Shown here: in pieces, positions 1 through 7,741 of the stretch
Position numbering within the stretch: the first letter of the stretch is position 1
How the letters are laid out: the number at the start of each line of letters is the position of its first letter
NCBI GenBank assembly: GCA_018333515.1
Contig: JAGXSZ010000031.1
Span: 81,654 to 124,978, forward strand
Reading direction: 5' to 3'
Origin: Actinomycetota bacterium
Lineage (GTDB): Bacteria; Actinomycetota; Aquicultoria; Aquicultorales; Aquicultoraceae
Length of the DNA stretch: 43,325 bases
The notes under the pieces: generated by a model
Database searches by the model: none
What the model saw: only the letters and a program-made list of their open reading frames with translations
What the model was told of the DNA's origin: nothing
Position numbers and translations under genes: made by a program

Positions 1-252
1 GGGTGTCACAGCCTGAACCGGGTAAGTTCGGCTTCGGGTGATTTAAAGATAGACCACCGAGGGCATGTCACAAAAGCCAATATTTCATGTACGCAATGCC
101 ACACGGGCGCGGCCCATCCCAATGTCGGCAAAACCGGCGCGGTGATACCGGCGCGTAAGATGTGTAAGGGCTGTCACGCCACGCGCATGAACGATTGCTC
201 GTTCTGCCATATCAAGAAACACGTGGGGACAAAGGGTTTTGTCCACGACTAG
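1..252 (+). CDS. Hexahaem NapC/NirT-like cytochrome c, 3' part only
   Basis: The window opens inside this gene; the last 83 codons are present in frame from base 1 to TAG. Visible are the GCH tail of a CX4CH site, then CTQCH, CKGCH and CSFCH. It aligns base for base with the end of the next gene at an offset of 738 (for example 190-248 equals 928-986), so it is the first of three tandem paralogues. From those copies I infer a lost N-terminal membrane anchor and three further haem sites. The product should be an extracytoplasmic, membrane-bound electron carrier. Confidence 0.85.
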   Translation, partial: GCHSLNRVSSASGDLKIDHRGHVTKANISCTQCHTGAAHPNVGKTGAVIPARKMCKGCHATRMNDCSFCHIKKHVGTKGFVHD

Positions 253-372
253 CGGAATCAAGCAAATCAACCCCCTGCTGTGCGAATGAAGTCTTGCAAC
301 TATGTAGCAGTTGTCACATAATAAGCGGAACAGACCTATGCTAACAGATGCATCGTGCCAAAGGGGTTTCTA

Positions 373-990
373 ATGTCCGAAGAAAACAGTCAACCTCAAG
401 AAGAACCGACTGCCAAGGAAAAAAAGAGTCTGAAGAAGTACCTCGTCTTGGGTTTCATCGGACTGCTAATAACCTTTCTAGCCATCCCCTACGCCTATAC
501 TTCCAACCCGAAGAGCTGTACCCTCTGCCACAGTATGGATAAATACTACGAATCGTGGCAAAAATCGACACATACCATTGCGGCTAAAAACTGCTTCGAC
601 TGCCATATCGAGCAAGGCGCGGTCAGCCTCTGGATTTACCGGATCAGCTTTTACCGCGAGATATACGCGAGCATAGTCGGCGCCGAACTCAAACCGGCCG
701 GCGCCACCGTGCCCGGTATCGACTCTTGCCAACGGAGCGGTTGTCATAGCCTAAACCGGGTAAGCTCGGCGTCGGGTGATATTAAAATCGACCATCGCGG
801 ACACGTCACCAAGGCCAACCTTTCCTGCATAAAATGCCACCCCGGCGCGGCCCATCCCAATGTCGGCAAAACCGGCGCGTTATTGCCGGCGCGGAAGATG
901 TGTAAAGGCTGTCACGCCGCGCGAATGAACGATTGCTCGTTCTGCCATATCAAGAAACACGTGGGGACAAAGGGTTTTGTCCACGATTAA
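373..990 (+). CDS. Membrane-anchored hexahaem cytochrome c (NapC/NirT-like)
   Basis: 205 residues. A basic N-terminus (about 1-22) precedes one membrane anchor (about 23-43) ending in AYTSNPKS, then CTLCH, CFDCH, CQRSGCH (CX4CH), CIKCH, CKGCH and CSFCH, six haem sites in all. The anchor followed at once by CxxCH and a second CxxCH about 23 residues on is the NapC/NirT/NrfH arrangement, which takes electrons from membrane quinols. I chose ATG 373 because AAGGGG lies six bases upstream; a GTG at 355 in the same frame has no ribosome site. It is the middle copy of a tandem triplication. The redox partner is not known. Confidence 0.85.
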   Translation: MSEENSQPQEEPTAKEKKSLKKYLVLGFIGLLITFLAIPYAYTSNPKSCTLCHSMDKYYESWQKSTHTIAAKNCFDCHIEQGAVSLWIYRISFYREIYASIVGAELKPAGATVPGIDSCQRSGCHSLNRVSSASGDIKIDHRGHVTKANLSCIKCHPGAAHPNVGKTGALLPARKMCKGCHAARMNDCSFCHIKKHVGTKGFVHD

Positions 991-1090
991 TGGGTCGGGC
1001 CACACGCCGGCGTCTCCCATCATGCGCGAGTGCTATAGTCAAGAAGTTGCCCAATAATGACGTCAAGGATGCCCCTTAGTGTTGGTTTAA

Positions 1091-1738
1091 ATGGATGATA
1101 TAAGAGATAATCCCGACAGCGAAAAGCTCATAACCGAAGACGGCGTCGACGAGCGGCCCGACCCGGGCGGTAGCGAGCGCAAAAAACGCGGGGTACTTAA
1201 ATACCTGCTCATTTTGGTTATCGTCTTCTTGGCCGTCCCCTACGCCTACACCTCCAACCCGAAGAGCTGTACCCTCTGCCACGGTATGGAAAAATACTAC
1301 AAGTCGTGGCGGAAGTCGTCGCATTCGGTGGCGGTCAAAAACTGCTTCGGGTGTCACGTCAAGCAAGGCGCGGTCAGCCTCTGGATTTACCGGATCAGCT
1401 TTTACCGCGAGATATACGCGAGCATGGCCGGGGTCGAACTCAAGCCCGCCGGAGCTACCGTGCCCGGTATCGACTCTTGCCAACGGAGCGGTTGTCATAG
1501 CCTAAACCGGGAGAACTCCGCCTCGGGCGATATCAAAATCAATCACCGGATGCATACCACAAAAGTCGACATCGCCTGCATAAAATGCCACCCCGGCGCG
1601 GCCCATCCCGAAGTCGGCGATATCGGTGAACTCACGCCACACCGCAAACTATGCTTTGAGTGCCACCTGTCACGCAAGAACGACTGCGGCTTCTGCCACA
1701 ACAAGCGCTTCTCCGACGCAAGGAGTTACGACCATTAA
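1091..1738 (+). CDS. Membrane-anchored hexahaem cytochrome c (NapC/NirT-like), third copy
   Basis: 215 residues: an acidic and basic cytoplasmic head (1-32), an anchor (about 35-54), then CTLCH, CFGCH, CQRSGCH, CIKCH, CFECH and CGFCH. The order and spacing match the previous gene, including the CX4CH site. Two blocks are identical in DNA (611-674 equals 1362-1425; about 706-760 equals 1457-1511), while the head and last 40 residues have diverged. This suggests recent duplication or gene conversion of the core. A stop codon lies directly before ATG 1091, which fixes the start; no convincing ribosome site is seen. Inferred role is quinol-linked electron transfer out of the membrane. Confidence 0.85.
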   Translation: MDDIRDNPDSEKLITEDGVDERPDPGGSERKKRGVLKYLLILVIVFLAVPYAYTSNPKSCTLCHGMEKYYKSWRKSSHSVAVKNCFGCHVKQGAVSLWIYRISFYREIYASMAGVELKPAGATVPGIDSCQRSGCHSLNRENSASGDIKINHRMHTTKVDIACIKCHPGAAHPEVGDIGELTPHRKLCFECHLSRKNDCGFCHNKRFSDARSYDH

Positions 1739-1790
1739 TAATGTCGCTCGCCTTATTGCCTCATCTAAAAATGTATTCCGGGAGGCTCGC

Positions 1791-1819
1791 TTGTTAATAT
1801 ACGACCGCAATGTTACAAT
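1791..1819 (+). promoter_or_regulatory. Promoter of the dodecahaem gene at 1828 (leaderless)
   Basis: TTGTTA at 1791-1796 and TACAAT at 1814-1819 are 17 bases apart. ATG 1828 lies eight bases past the -10 box, so the transcript would begin at or next to the start codon. Confidence 0.5.
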
Positions 1820-1827
1820 CGAGCAAA

Positions 1828-2877
1828 ATGCGTAAGATAAATTTCCGAAACATAAAATCTAGAATTCGCTTCCCACGCCTCAACCTGCCGGAATCACGAC
1901 AATCTCGCAAGAGGCTTTACGTCAGCGTAGCCGGGGTTGCGGGCATGCTTTTTCTGGTCGCGTTCGGGTACGGTTTCTGGTACACGTCGCAGCCGGGTTT
2001 TTGCGTGAGCTGCCACGAGATGAAGCCGGCGATTAGGGCTTGGAGGACATCGCTTCACTCGGAGGTTACCTGCAACACCTGCCACGCCTCCGGTATTACA
2101 GGTAGCCTTAAGCGGAAAACAAACCTGATAAATGAGGCATACCGGCATTTTACAAAATCGTATGATCCGCAGATAAACCGCGACAGCGAACTGAGCAAGA
2201 AAATTGATAACGACGGCTGCCTCCAATGCCACACGCCGAAACGAATAATCACGCCGCGTAAGTCCCTAATCATGAACCACAATATTCACCTCGAAAAAGG
2301 CGTCAACTGCACGACATGTCATAATCGCGCCGGACATCCCACGAGTCCCGGTTATCAGAACTTCATAAGCATGGACGGGTGCTTCCGTTGCCACGGTCTC
2401 TCAAAAGCCGCCCTGGCACCGGGGAGGTGCGACGCTTGCCACCCGAAAGACCCGAAGGTATTCGACCCCGTTCCGGTCTCACACAAAGTCGGAACATGGC
2501 GAGTGCCCGACCATGGAAAGATAGCGAAGCAAGACACCGCCACATGCTTTATGTGTCACAAGAAAACATACTGTCGAGGTTGCCACGGGGTCGATGTCCC
2601 CCACCCCGAAAAATTCGTCAAGGCGGAGCACGGCTCTTTAGGCAGCAAAAATCCGCAGGTCTGCCGGAAATGCCACCGCGAGAAGGATTTCTGCAACGCG
2701 TGTCACCACAAAGGCTACAATGAGCGATTGGGCGGCTGGGTGTCGATACATAAAAACGTCGTCGCCGTTACCGGCCCCGCGGTTTGCTTTGACTGCCACG
2801 GCCCGACCTACTGCGCCTGGTGCCACGTCCGCGGCGTAAAACAACCCTTGTCCGAGCGACCCGCCAAGAAGCAATAG
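1828..2877 (+). CDS. Membrane-anchored dodecahaem cytochrome c, NapC/NirT-type N-terminus
   Basis: 349 residues from ATG 1828. A basic head (1-30) and one anchor (31-52) lead to CVSCH at 59-63 and eleven more CxxCH motifs (CNTCH, CLQCH, CTTCH, CFRCH, CDACH, CFMCH, CRGCH, CRKCH, CNACH, CFDCH, CAWCH). The first two sites have NapC-like spacing; the rest come as closely spaced pairs, as in the four other dodecahaem proteins of this window. The frame is open to an ATG at 1810, but 1828 fits the promoter at 1791-1819 better. It probably passes electrons from the quinol pool or the hexahaem proteins to surface cytochromes; that is inference. Confidence 0.88.
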   Translation: MRKINFRNIKSRIRFPRLNLPESRQSRKRLYVSVAGVAGMLFLVAFGYGFWYTSQPGFCVSCHEMKPAIRAWRTSLHSEVTCNTCHASGITGSLKRKTNLINEAYRHFTKSYDPQINRDSELSKKIDNDGCLQCHTPKRIITPRKSLIMNHNIHLEKGVNCTTCHNRAGHPTSPGYQNFISMDGCFRCHGLSKAALAPGRCDACHPKDPKVFDPVPVSHKVGTWRVPDHGKIAKQDTATCFMCHKKTYCRGCHGVDVPHPEKFVKAEHGSLGSKNPQVCRKCHREKDFCNACHHKGYNERLGGWVSIHKNVVAVTGPAVCFDCHGPTYCAWCHVRGVKQPLSERPAKKQ

Positions 2878-3047
2878 GCGGTCATGCGGCTGCTCGCCCC
2901 GATTACCGGAATATCGTTGTCTATCCGGCTTTAATCGTTTAGCGCGAGCGACCATGATTACGCTGGTGAGCATTGCGATTGTCTCTTCCGCGTTGCCCCT
3001 ACCACCTAAAAATACACAAGTGCATATTATTCATACTATGTCAATTC

Positions 3048-3076
3048 TTGACAAAGTCTCGTAGTCTGTGTCATAT
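3048..3076 (+). promoter_or_regulatory. Promoter of the TPR-NHL-GerMN module
   Basis: A perfect TTGACA (3048-3053) is followed after 17 bases by TCATAT in an AT-rich stretch. The spacer carries TAGTCTGTG (3062-3070), also found on the - strand inside the palindrome at 11606-11625. The rest of 2878-3101 holds no gene. Confidence 0.45.
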
Positions 3077-3101
3077 TTATAAATAAAAAGGTGGTTTATT
3101 G

Positions 3102-3785
3102 ATGAGCAGAGGGACTCCTTTCCTCCTAAAAGCGATTACGGCGATCTTGGTCTTGGCGGTCGTTGGCACCGGAGGCGCAATCGTCCGCCACGTCGCCTTC
3201 GACAGCAAAGACACAACGCCCCGGACCGAGTCCGAACGCGCTCTTCTTCTCGCAGTGCAAGCGGTCAAAGTCAACCCTAACGATTCACGCGCCAGGATAA
3301 AACTCGCGGCGGTCTATCTGGATATCGGTCGCGTCAACACGGCGGTCAGCGAAGCGCGAATCGCTACGAAGCTCGCTCCCGACGACGCGGAAGCGTTTTA
3401 CATTCTCGGCCTGGCCAACAAAGAAAAGGGAAACCTGACTGAAGCGGCCCGAACTCTCGAAAAAGCCGCCAAGATGGAGGGTAAACTAGCGCCGTTCTAT
3501 CAAACCTGCTGGTCGGAGTTAGCGCGCATCTACTTGAAGCAGGAGAAATACAAGCAAGCAATCAAAGCATACGATGCCGCCTTGGGCTTCGGGCCGGAAT
3601 CGGCTCTGCTCCTCTACGAGATGGGGCTCGTATACGAACAAAGCGGCGATAAGGGCAAGGCTATGGCATATTTCGAAGAAGCACTCCAGTTTGTGCCCGA
3701 CTATAAAGAAGCGCAAGACGCGCTCGCTAAAGTAAAAAAAGAGAAGGCGACCGCGGCTAAGCCGGAAAAGCCCGCGGCTAAATGA
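3102..3785 (+). CDS. Membrane-anchored TPR protein
   Basis: 227 residues. One N-terminal anchor or uncleaved signal (about 8-30) is followed by at least four tetratricopeptide repeats (about 42-205; alanine and leucine at repeat positions, NPND, APDD and GFGPES turns) and an Ala/Lys/Pro tail. AAGGTGG seven bases before ATG 3102 sets the start. TPR domains bind peptides or proteins, so an extracytoplasmic scaffold is likely. It is first in the module TPR-NHL-GerMN-heptahaem cytochrome; paralogues at 13885, 16924 and 25580 also sit beside cytochromes or propellers. A role in cytochrome assembly is inferred. Confidence 0.8.
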   Translation: MSRGTPFLLKAITAILVLAVVGTGGAIVRHVAFDSKDTTPRTESERALLLAVQAVKVNPNDSRARIKLAAVYLDIGRVNTAVSEARIATKLAPDDAEAFYILGLANKEKGNLTEAARTLEKAAKMEGKLAPFYQTCWSELARIYLKQEKYKQAIKAYDAALGFGPESALLLYEMGLVYEQSGDKGKAMAYFEEALQFVPDYKEAQDALAKVKKEKATAAKPEKPAAK

Positions 3786-3813
3786 TTTAAATTTACGGTT
3801 GGAGGTTACTGTT

Positions 3814-5262
3814 TTGGCGACCGAACGGGTAACGATAGATTATACGACGAGGAGATATATCGCGTTTATAGCGGCGCTTCTCATCGCGCTCCTGACGCTG
3901 CTATTCCTCTACTTCGCATTGACGAAACCGCCTGTTTCCACGACAGCCAAGAAGCAGGAGGAGTTTAGGCACCTCTTCTCAATCTATGGTTTTGAGGGCG
4001 ACCTGCTCCGCCGTCCCAGCGGCGTCGCGCTCGACGTCCAGGGACGGATATTCATCGCCGACACGAGCAAACAACGCGTCGTCGTTTTCGACCGGGAGGG
4101 CACATACTTAACCCAGTTCGGCAACCCGGGAACCGGCAAATACGAGTTTAAAGACCCCATCGCGGTCACCGTCTCCGAGGACGGACGCGTCTTCGTACTT
4201 TCAAAGACCTCGAAGAAAGTCGTGGTCTATAACGGCAATTTTGAGGCGATACACGAGATGAAATTTTCCAACGATGAGCCGCCGCTCGCGATGACTATCC
4301 ATAAGGAACGGCTGTATGTTACTACTATCGGCGGCATTATGATAGGCGACCTCCAAGGCAACCTGATAAGCACGCTCGGCAAGCGCGGCATGGCGCCGGG
4401 AGAGTTCCAGCTGCCCGGAGGTATCGTTATCGGCGGCGACGACACCATATACGTCGCCGATAGCTTGAACTACCGCGTGCAGGCATTGAGTAAAGAGGGC
4501 GAGCCTCTCTGGCAATACGGGCAACCCCTCCCCCCCGATAAGGCCATCACCTACCAGGGCAAGGACAGAAAGTTCGGCCTGCCGGCGAGCATAGCGCTAG
4601 ACGATAACGGTCATCTCTATGTCGTCGACGGCCTCAGCAGCGAAATTACACTGCTAGACACAAAGGGTGAGCGCGTCGATACCATCGGCGATATCGGCCA
4701 TGACGACGGCTTCTTCTACTACCCCGCCGGTGTCGCCTACGCCGGCTCCGGGAAGCTCGTCCTGGCGGATAAGTATAACGACCGCGTCCAGGTCTTCCAG
4801 GTGCCGATAGCGATATCCGCGACCGACCGGATCTTCGCATGGGCGCCATACCTGCTCGTACTCTTGATACCGCTCCTGCTCCGGCTCCTTACACGCTCGC
4901 GCTTGCAGGTCGTCGCGACCGAGGATTTCCTCCAGAACGCGATTGCGGGAGATAGCGGAGAGAGTCTGGCAAGCGCGTTTAAGAGACTTGTCGTCCCGCC
5001 ACAGACCGTCGAGCGGATGAGCGACGTGATACCGCGGGCGTTGCGCCTGACTGAGCGAGCGATCAATGAGCGTGAGCTGCAAACGCTCCCGATGCTCTCC
5101 GAGCTAACGGACGGACAAGCGTCCGAACTGGCGCTCGCGCATAGCATCAAAGGCAAGCGGCTTCTGCTGACGGAGTCGCCTCTGCTCAGAAAAGCCGCCG
5201 GCGAGTTAGGCATCGCGACTATGAACTATGCGGAGTTTTCGACCGCATACGGGACGAAGTAG
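3814..5262 (+). CDS. Membrane-anchored NHL beta-propeller with cytosolic C-terminal domain
   Basis: 482 residues. Anchor at about 15-36, then about six NHL blades (about 50-335; recurring RPSGVALD, LPGGIVIG, YYPAGVAY, DRVQVF), a second membrane segment (about 342-360), and a C-terminal domain (365-482). That tail carries VVATED near its start and KGKRLLLTESPLLRKAAGEL near its end, which looks to me like a PIN-type nuclease fold, but I cannot confirm it. GGAGG at 3801-3805 lies eight bases from TTG 3814; the upstream TTG 3799 is part of the ribosome site. The propeller should face outward and the tail the cytoplasm. The propellers at 14608 and 22960 lack this tail. Confidence 0.82.
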   Translation: MATERVTIDYTTRRYIAFIAALLIALLTLLFLYFALTKPPVSTTAKKQEEFRHLFSIYGFEGDLLRRPSGVALDVQGRIFIADTSKQRVVVFDREGTYLTQFGNPGTGKYEFKDPIAVTVSEDGRVFVLSKTSKKVVVYNGNFEAIHEMKFSNDEPPLAMTIHKERLYVTTIGGIMIGDLQGNLISTLGKRGMAPGEFQLPGGIVIGGDDTIYVADSLNYRVQALSKEGEPLWQYGQPLPPDKAITYQGKDRKFGLPASIALDDNGHLYVVDGLSSEITLLDTKGERVDTIGDIGHDDGFFYYPAGVAYAGSGKLVLADKYNDRVQVFQVPIAISATDRIFAWAPYLLVLLIPLLLRLLTRSRLQVVATEDFLQNAIAGDSGESLASAFKRLVVPPQTVERMSDVIPRALRLTERAINERELQTLPMLSELTDGQASELALAHSIKGKRLLLTESPLLRKAAGELGIATMNYAEFSTAYGTK

Positions 5263-5269
5263 GAGAAAG

Positions 5270-5854
5270 ATGTTGATGAAAAGATCGATCGCCTTGCCCA
5301 TATCCATAATCATGCTCCTCCTTGTCGGCGGCGCGTTAGGCTGCGCCGGTTCATCGGACGCCCCGCCGCCGGAGATGACTTTGCCCGATAAAACAAGGAG
5401 TGTATCGGTCTTCTACGCTACCGGCAAGACGCTGGTCGAGGAGCGCCATATCATCGCCGACGATAAAGAGGTCATAAAGACGACTCTCATCGCGTTGCTC
5501 GCCGCTCAACCAAAAAACAACACCGACATAGCGATAGTCCAACCGGAGTGCGACATACTCGCTGTAACCGTAGACGACAAAGGGGCGGCAACGGTCGATT
5601 TCAGCCGCGAAGTGCTCGATTTCGAAGCCTCGAAGAAAGAGAAAGTCCTCGCGTATGGCGCGATCATCGAGACGCTCAAACAGTTCGAGCAGATCAAATC
5701 GGTTAAATTCTCGGTCGAAGGGCAAGAAAAAGGTTCGCTTTCGGGTAAAGATGTACATAGGTTCTGGAACGACGTATCGCTTATCGGCCAACCCTGGAAA
5801 ATAGATCGTAAGCAAACACCGGATGACCAATCGCAAGAAGAGACCTCGAATTAG
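5270..5854 (+). CDS. GerMN-domain lipoprotein
   Basis: 194 residues. A hydrophobic signal ends in ALGC, a plausible lipobox, then a short linker and a GerMN-type domain (about 45-165; pattern VSVFYATG...VVTVDD-like strand...ATVDFSREVLDF). GerMN domains occur in spore-germination GerM and in envelope lipoproteins of non-spore-formers, where their ligand is unclear. GGAG precedes ATG 5270; ATG 5276 is possible. It follows the propeller gene by seven bases and so belongs to its operon, but a new promoter at 5856 starts just after it. Its job in the cytochrome module is unknown. Confidence 0.75.
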   Translation: MLMKRSIALPISIIMLLLVGGALGCAGSSDAPPPEMTLPDKTRSVSVFYATGKTLVEERHIIADDKEVIKTTLIALLAAQPKNNTDIAIVQPECDILAVTVDDKGAATVDFSREVLDFEASKKEKVLAYGAIIETLKQFEQIKSVKFSVEGQEKGSLSGKDVHRFWNDVSLIGQPWKIDRKQTPDDQSQEETSN

Positions 5855-5855
5855 C

Positions 5856-5884
5856 TTGAAGTAACGGTTTATATAATATATAAT
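5856..5884 (+). promoter_or_regulatory. Strong promoter of the heptahaem cytochrome gene
   Basis: TTGAAG (5856-5861), a 17-base spacer and a perfect TATAAT (5879-5884). Transcription should start near 5891 and give a leader of about 250 bases before the start codon at 6143. Confidence 0.65.
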
Positions 5885-5901
5885 AGTCTTGACTACAAAG
5901 T

Positions 5902-5962
5902 ATAGCTAAAAATAGTTCCATAAAGTATGCGCCGCAAAGGTGCGCACGGAACGGCTAGCTAT
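5902..5962 (+). ncRNA. Candidate structured leader RNA (cis-regulatory, class unknown)
   Basis: Three nested helices can be drawn by hand: ATAGCTA (5902-5908) with TAGCTAT (5956-5962); GTTCC (5915-5919) with GGAAC (5948-5952); and GTATGCGCC (5925-5933) with GGTGCGCAC (5939-5947), the last having one A-C mismatch and two G-U pairs around a GCAAA loop. The helices are joined by an AAAAATA/GGC internal loop and a one-sided ATAAA bulge, a layout typical of ligand- or protein-binding RNA. It begins about 11 bases after the predicted start of transcription. I compared it with c-di-GMP-I, c-di-AMP, glycine and cobalamin riboswitches from memory and found no match. Confidence 0.45.
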
Positions 5963-6142
5963 CGAAAACTTACGCTGGTATTTGAGAATTTAAGTGCAAT
6001 GTTGGGCCACTCTATCGACGAACGATGCTTTAACCGCAAGACTCATCGCAGCCGGCATCTTAGCATGCTTCCCCTACATTGATAACCGCATACGTCTGAA
6101 CGGATCCCTTAAGCTTATTCCTAAGGAAAGGAGGTGAGAATT

Positions 6143-7627
6143 ATGAAAAAAGCGATACTATTTGCGTTCGCCGCGATATTCGTGCTTACAATGGCCGGAA
6201 CCGCCTTGGCCGTCAGCCCCACCACTTTTGACACCAACACCGGTTCATCGATGTGGACCTACAAGGATAGGGTCGATACCGCTGCCAAGACCGAGGGTTC
6301 GTACAAGGCGTTTGACGACCAGACAACCAAGATGTACAGCAACCCGCACGGCGGCTACGACACCGCGACCAACAAATGCAAGGTCTGCCATGCGGTCCAC
6401 CGCGCGGAGGGCGCCTACTTCATGTTGCGCTCCGATACGCAGGACGATGCCTGCGACTATTGCCACATCGGAGGTTCGGCACACTCGACTAAGGTCGTCT
6501 ACGACCTCAACGCCGCCGGCAAATCGACACCGAACGGCCACACGATCGGCGCGAGCGCGACTGTTCCTGACAGCTCGGTAAAACAATGGACGGAGCCGGT
6601 TACCCTGACGACGACCGACGCCAGCGGTACCGCCGTCAGCGAGACGGTCGACGTCCGTCGCTACAGCGCCGACCGGAACAAGATGTTCCGCTTCGCCAAG
6701 CACCACGGCCAGAGCGCCGCGGGAGCCAACAGAGCCGGCTACATGCGCATCGGCCCGCTCGCGCTTCGTTGCATGAACTGCCACCAGCCGCACAACGCCG
6801 TCAACATGGTTTGGCGACCGACCGCTCTGGAGACCGAAGCAAAGCTAGCCGGCGGTTACAAGCTGCTGCGGCTGATGCCGTCGGCATCGATTCAGGGGAC
6901 CGCTACGATCGCAGGTCATTACGAAGATTATGATGTGGGTATGCAGACGCATAAGGCGTACACCGAGTACAATCCGGCGGCCGGCAAGGTCTACGTCAAC
7001 GCCGCGAATACGATAAAGGTACCCGAGACCACAATGACGGCATCGAACACCGGCCCGGGCAAGACCATCTACACGGCGTACACGGGTGTTGAGGCTGCTC
7101 ACCAGTACGGCCCGAAGCGCGACCCGCAGACCGTCAACCAGTACACCCTTTCGCCCTGGTGCGCCGACTGCCACAACCTGAACATCGGCTACTGGAAGAA
7201 CACGTCAAACGCGGAACTCGGCTTTAAGAGCCACTCCGACCGGACGCACCCGGCACCGTACACCGGCGCGTACAACGGCCCGGCGCAGTGCTACAGCTGT
7301 CACCGGAACGACCTGCCGATCGTACCGGCAACAGTCCACTATGGTGACCCTGGAGGCTTCTATAAGGGTTGCGAACGTTGCCACTTCGGAACCGGCTCGT
7401 ACAAGGTCGCAAAGGACGACGTCGATGGGGCGGGAACCAAGTCCGACTTCCCGCACAGCGGTCAAGGCAACACGATCAAGTTGCTCGGACCATGGCAGAC
7501 CCAGGCAGATCCGGCGAAAACCACCAACATCTGGATGGATACGACCGGCACAGCTGCCAACGTCACCTCGAACAACCTCGACGGGGTGTGCTTGAGATGC
7601 CACGTTGGTATCGGCACGAACCATTAA
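6143..7627 (+). CDS. Secreted heptahaem cytochrome c
   Basis: 494 residues. A signal peptide (1-23, cleavage after ALA) is followed by CKVCH (79-83), CDYCH, CMNCH, CADCH, CYSCH, CERCH and CLRCH. Two sites extend to CxxCHxxH (CKVCHAVH, CMNCHQPH), as in doubled-CXXCH cytochromes. NPHGGY...NKCKVCHAVH is shared with the cytochromes at 15731 and 17822. Long Thr/Ala/Gly-rich stretches between sites suit an extracellular protein. ATG 6143 lies eight bases past GGAGG within AAAGGAGGTGA, an unusually strong ribosome site, so high expression is likely. It may form filaments like Geobacter OmcS/OmcE; that is inference. A terminator follows. Confidence 0.85.
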   Translation: MKKAILFAFAAIFVLTMAGTALAVSPTTFDTNTGSSMWTYKDRVDTAAKTEGSYKAFDDQTTKMYSNPHGGYDTATNKCKVCHAVHRAEGAYFMLRSDTQDDACDYCHIGGSAHSTKVVYDLNAAGKSTPNGHTIGASATVPDSSVKQWTEPVTLTTTDASGTAVSETVDVRRYSADRNKMFRFAKHHGQSAAGANRAGYMRIGPLALRCMNCHQPHNAVNMVWRPTALETEAKLAGGYKLLRLMPSASIQGTATIAGHYEDYDVGMQTHKAYTEYNPAAGKVYVNAANTIKVPETTMTASNTGPGKTIYTAYTGVEAAHQYGPKRDPQTVNQYTLSPWCADCHNLNIGYWKNTSNAELGFKSHSDRTHPAPYTGAYNGPAQCYSCHRNDLPIVPATVHYGDPGGFYKGCERCHFGTGSYKVAKDDVDGAGTKSDFPHSGQGNTIKLLGPWQTQADPAKTTNIWMDTTGTAANVTSNNLDGVCLRCHVGIGTNH

Positions 7628-7647
7628 GAGTTGTTTTTCACACACAC

Positions 7648-7684
7648 AAAAGGAGGGGCCGGGACACTGGCCCTTCCTCTTTAT
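7648..7684 (+). terminator. Rho-independent terminator of the heptahaem gene
   Basis: AGGAGGGGCC pairs with GGCCCTTCCT around the loop GGGACACT, with flanking A and T runs extending the stem. It ends the first cytochrome module. Confidence 0.85.
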
Positions 7685-7741
7685 GTACGCATTTATAAAT
7701 TAACTGATAGAATATAAGCCGATATACCGGGTAGGAACAAC

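Noticed and set aside
1-1738. CRISPR or short tandem repeat array
   Set aside because: The repeats are whole coding genes about 740 bases apart, not short direct repeats with spacers.
5902-5962. Assignment of the leader RNA to the c-di-GMP-I (GEMM) riboswitch class
   Set aside because: GCAAA and CACGG occur, but the ordered GEMM core with its two side-by-side helices is absent; the nested single-arm layout does not fit.
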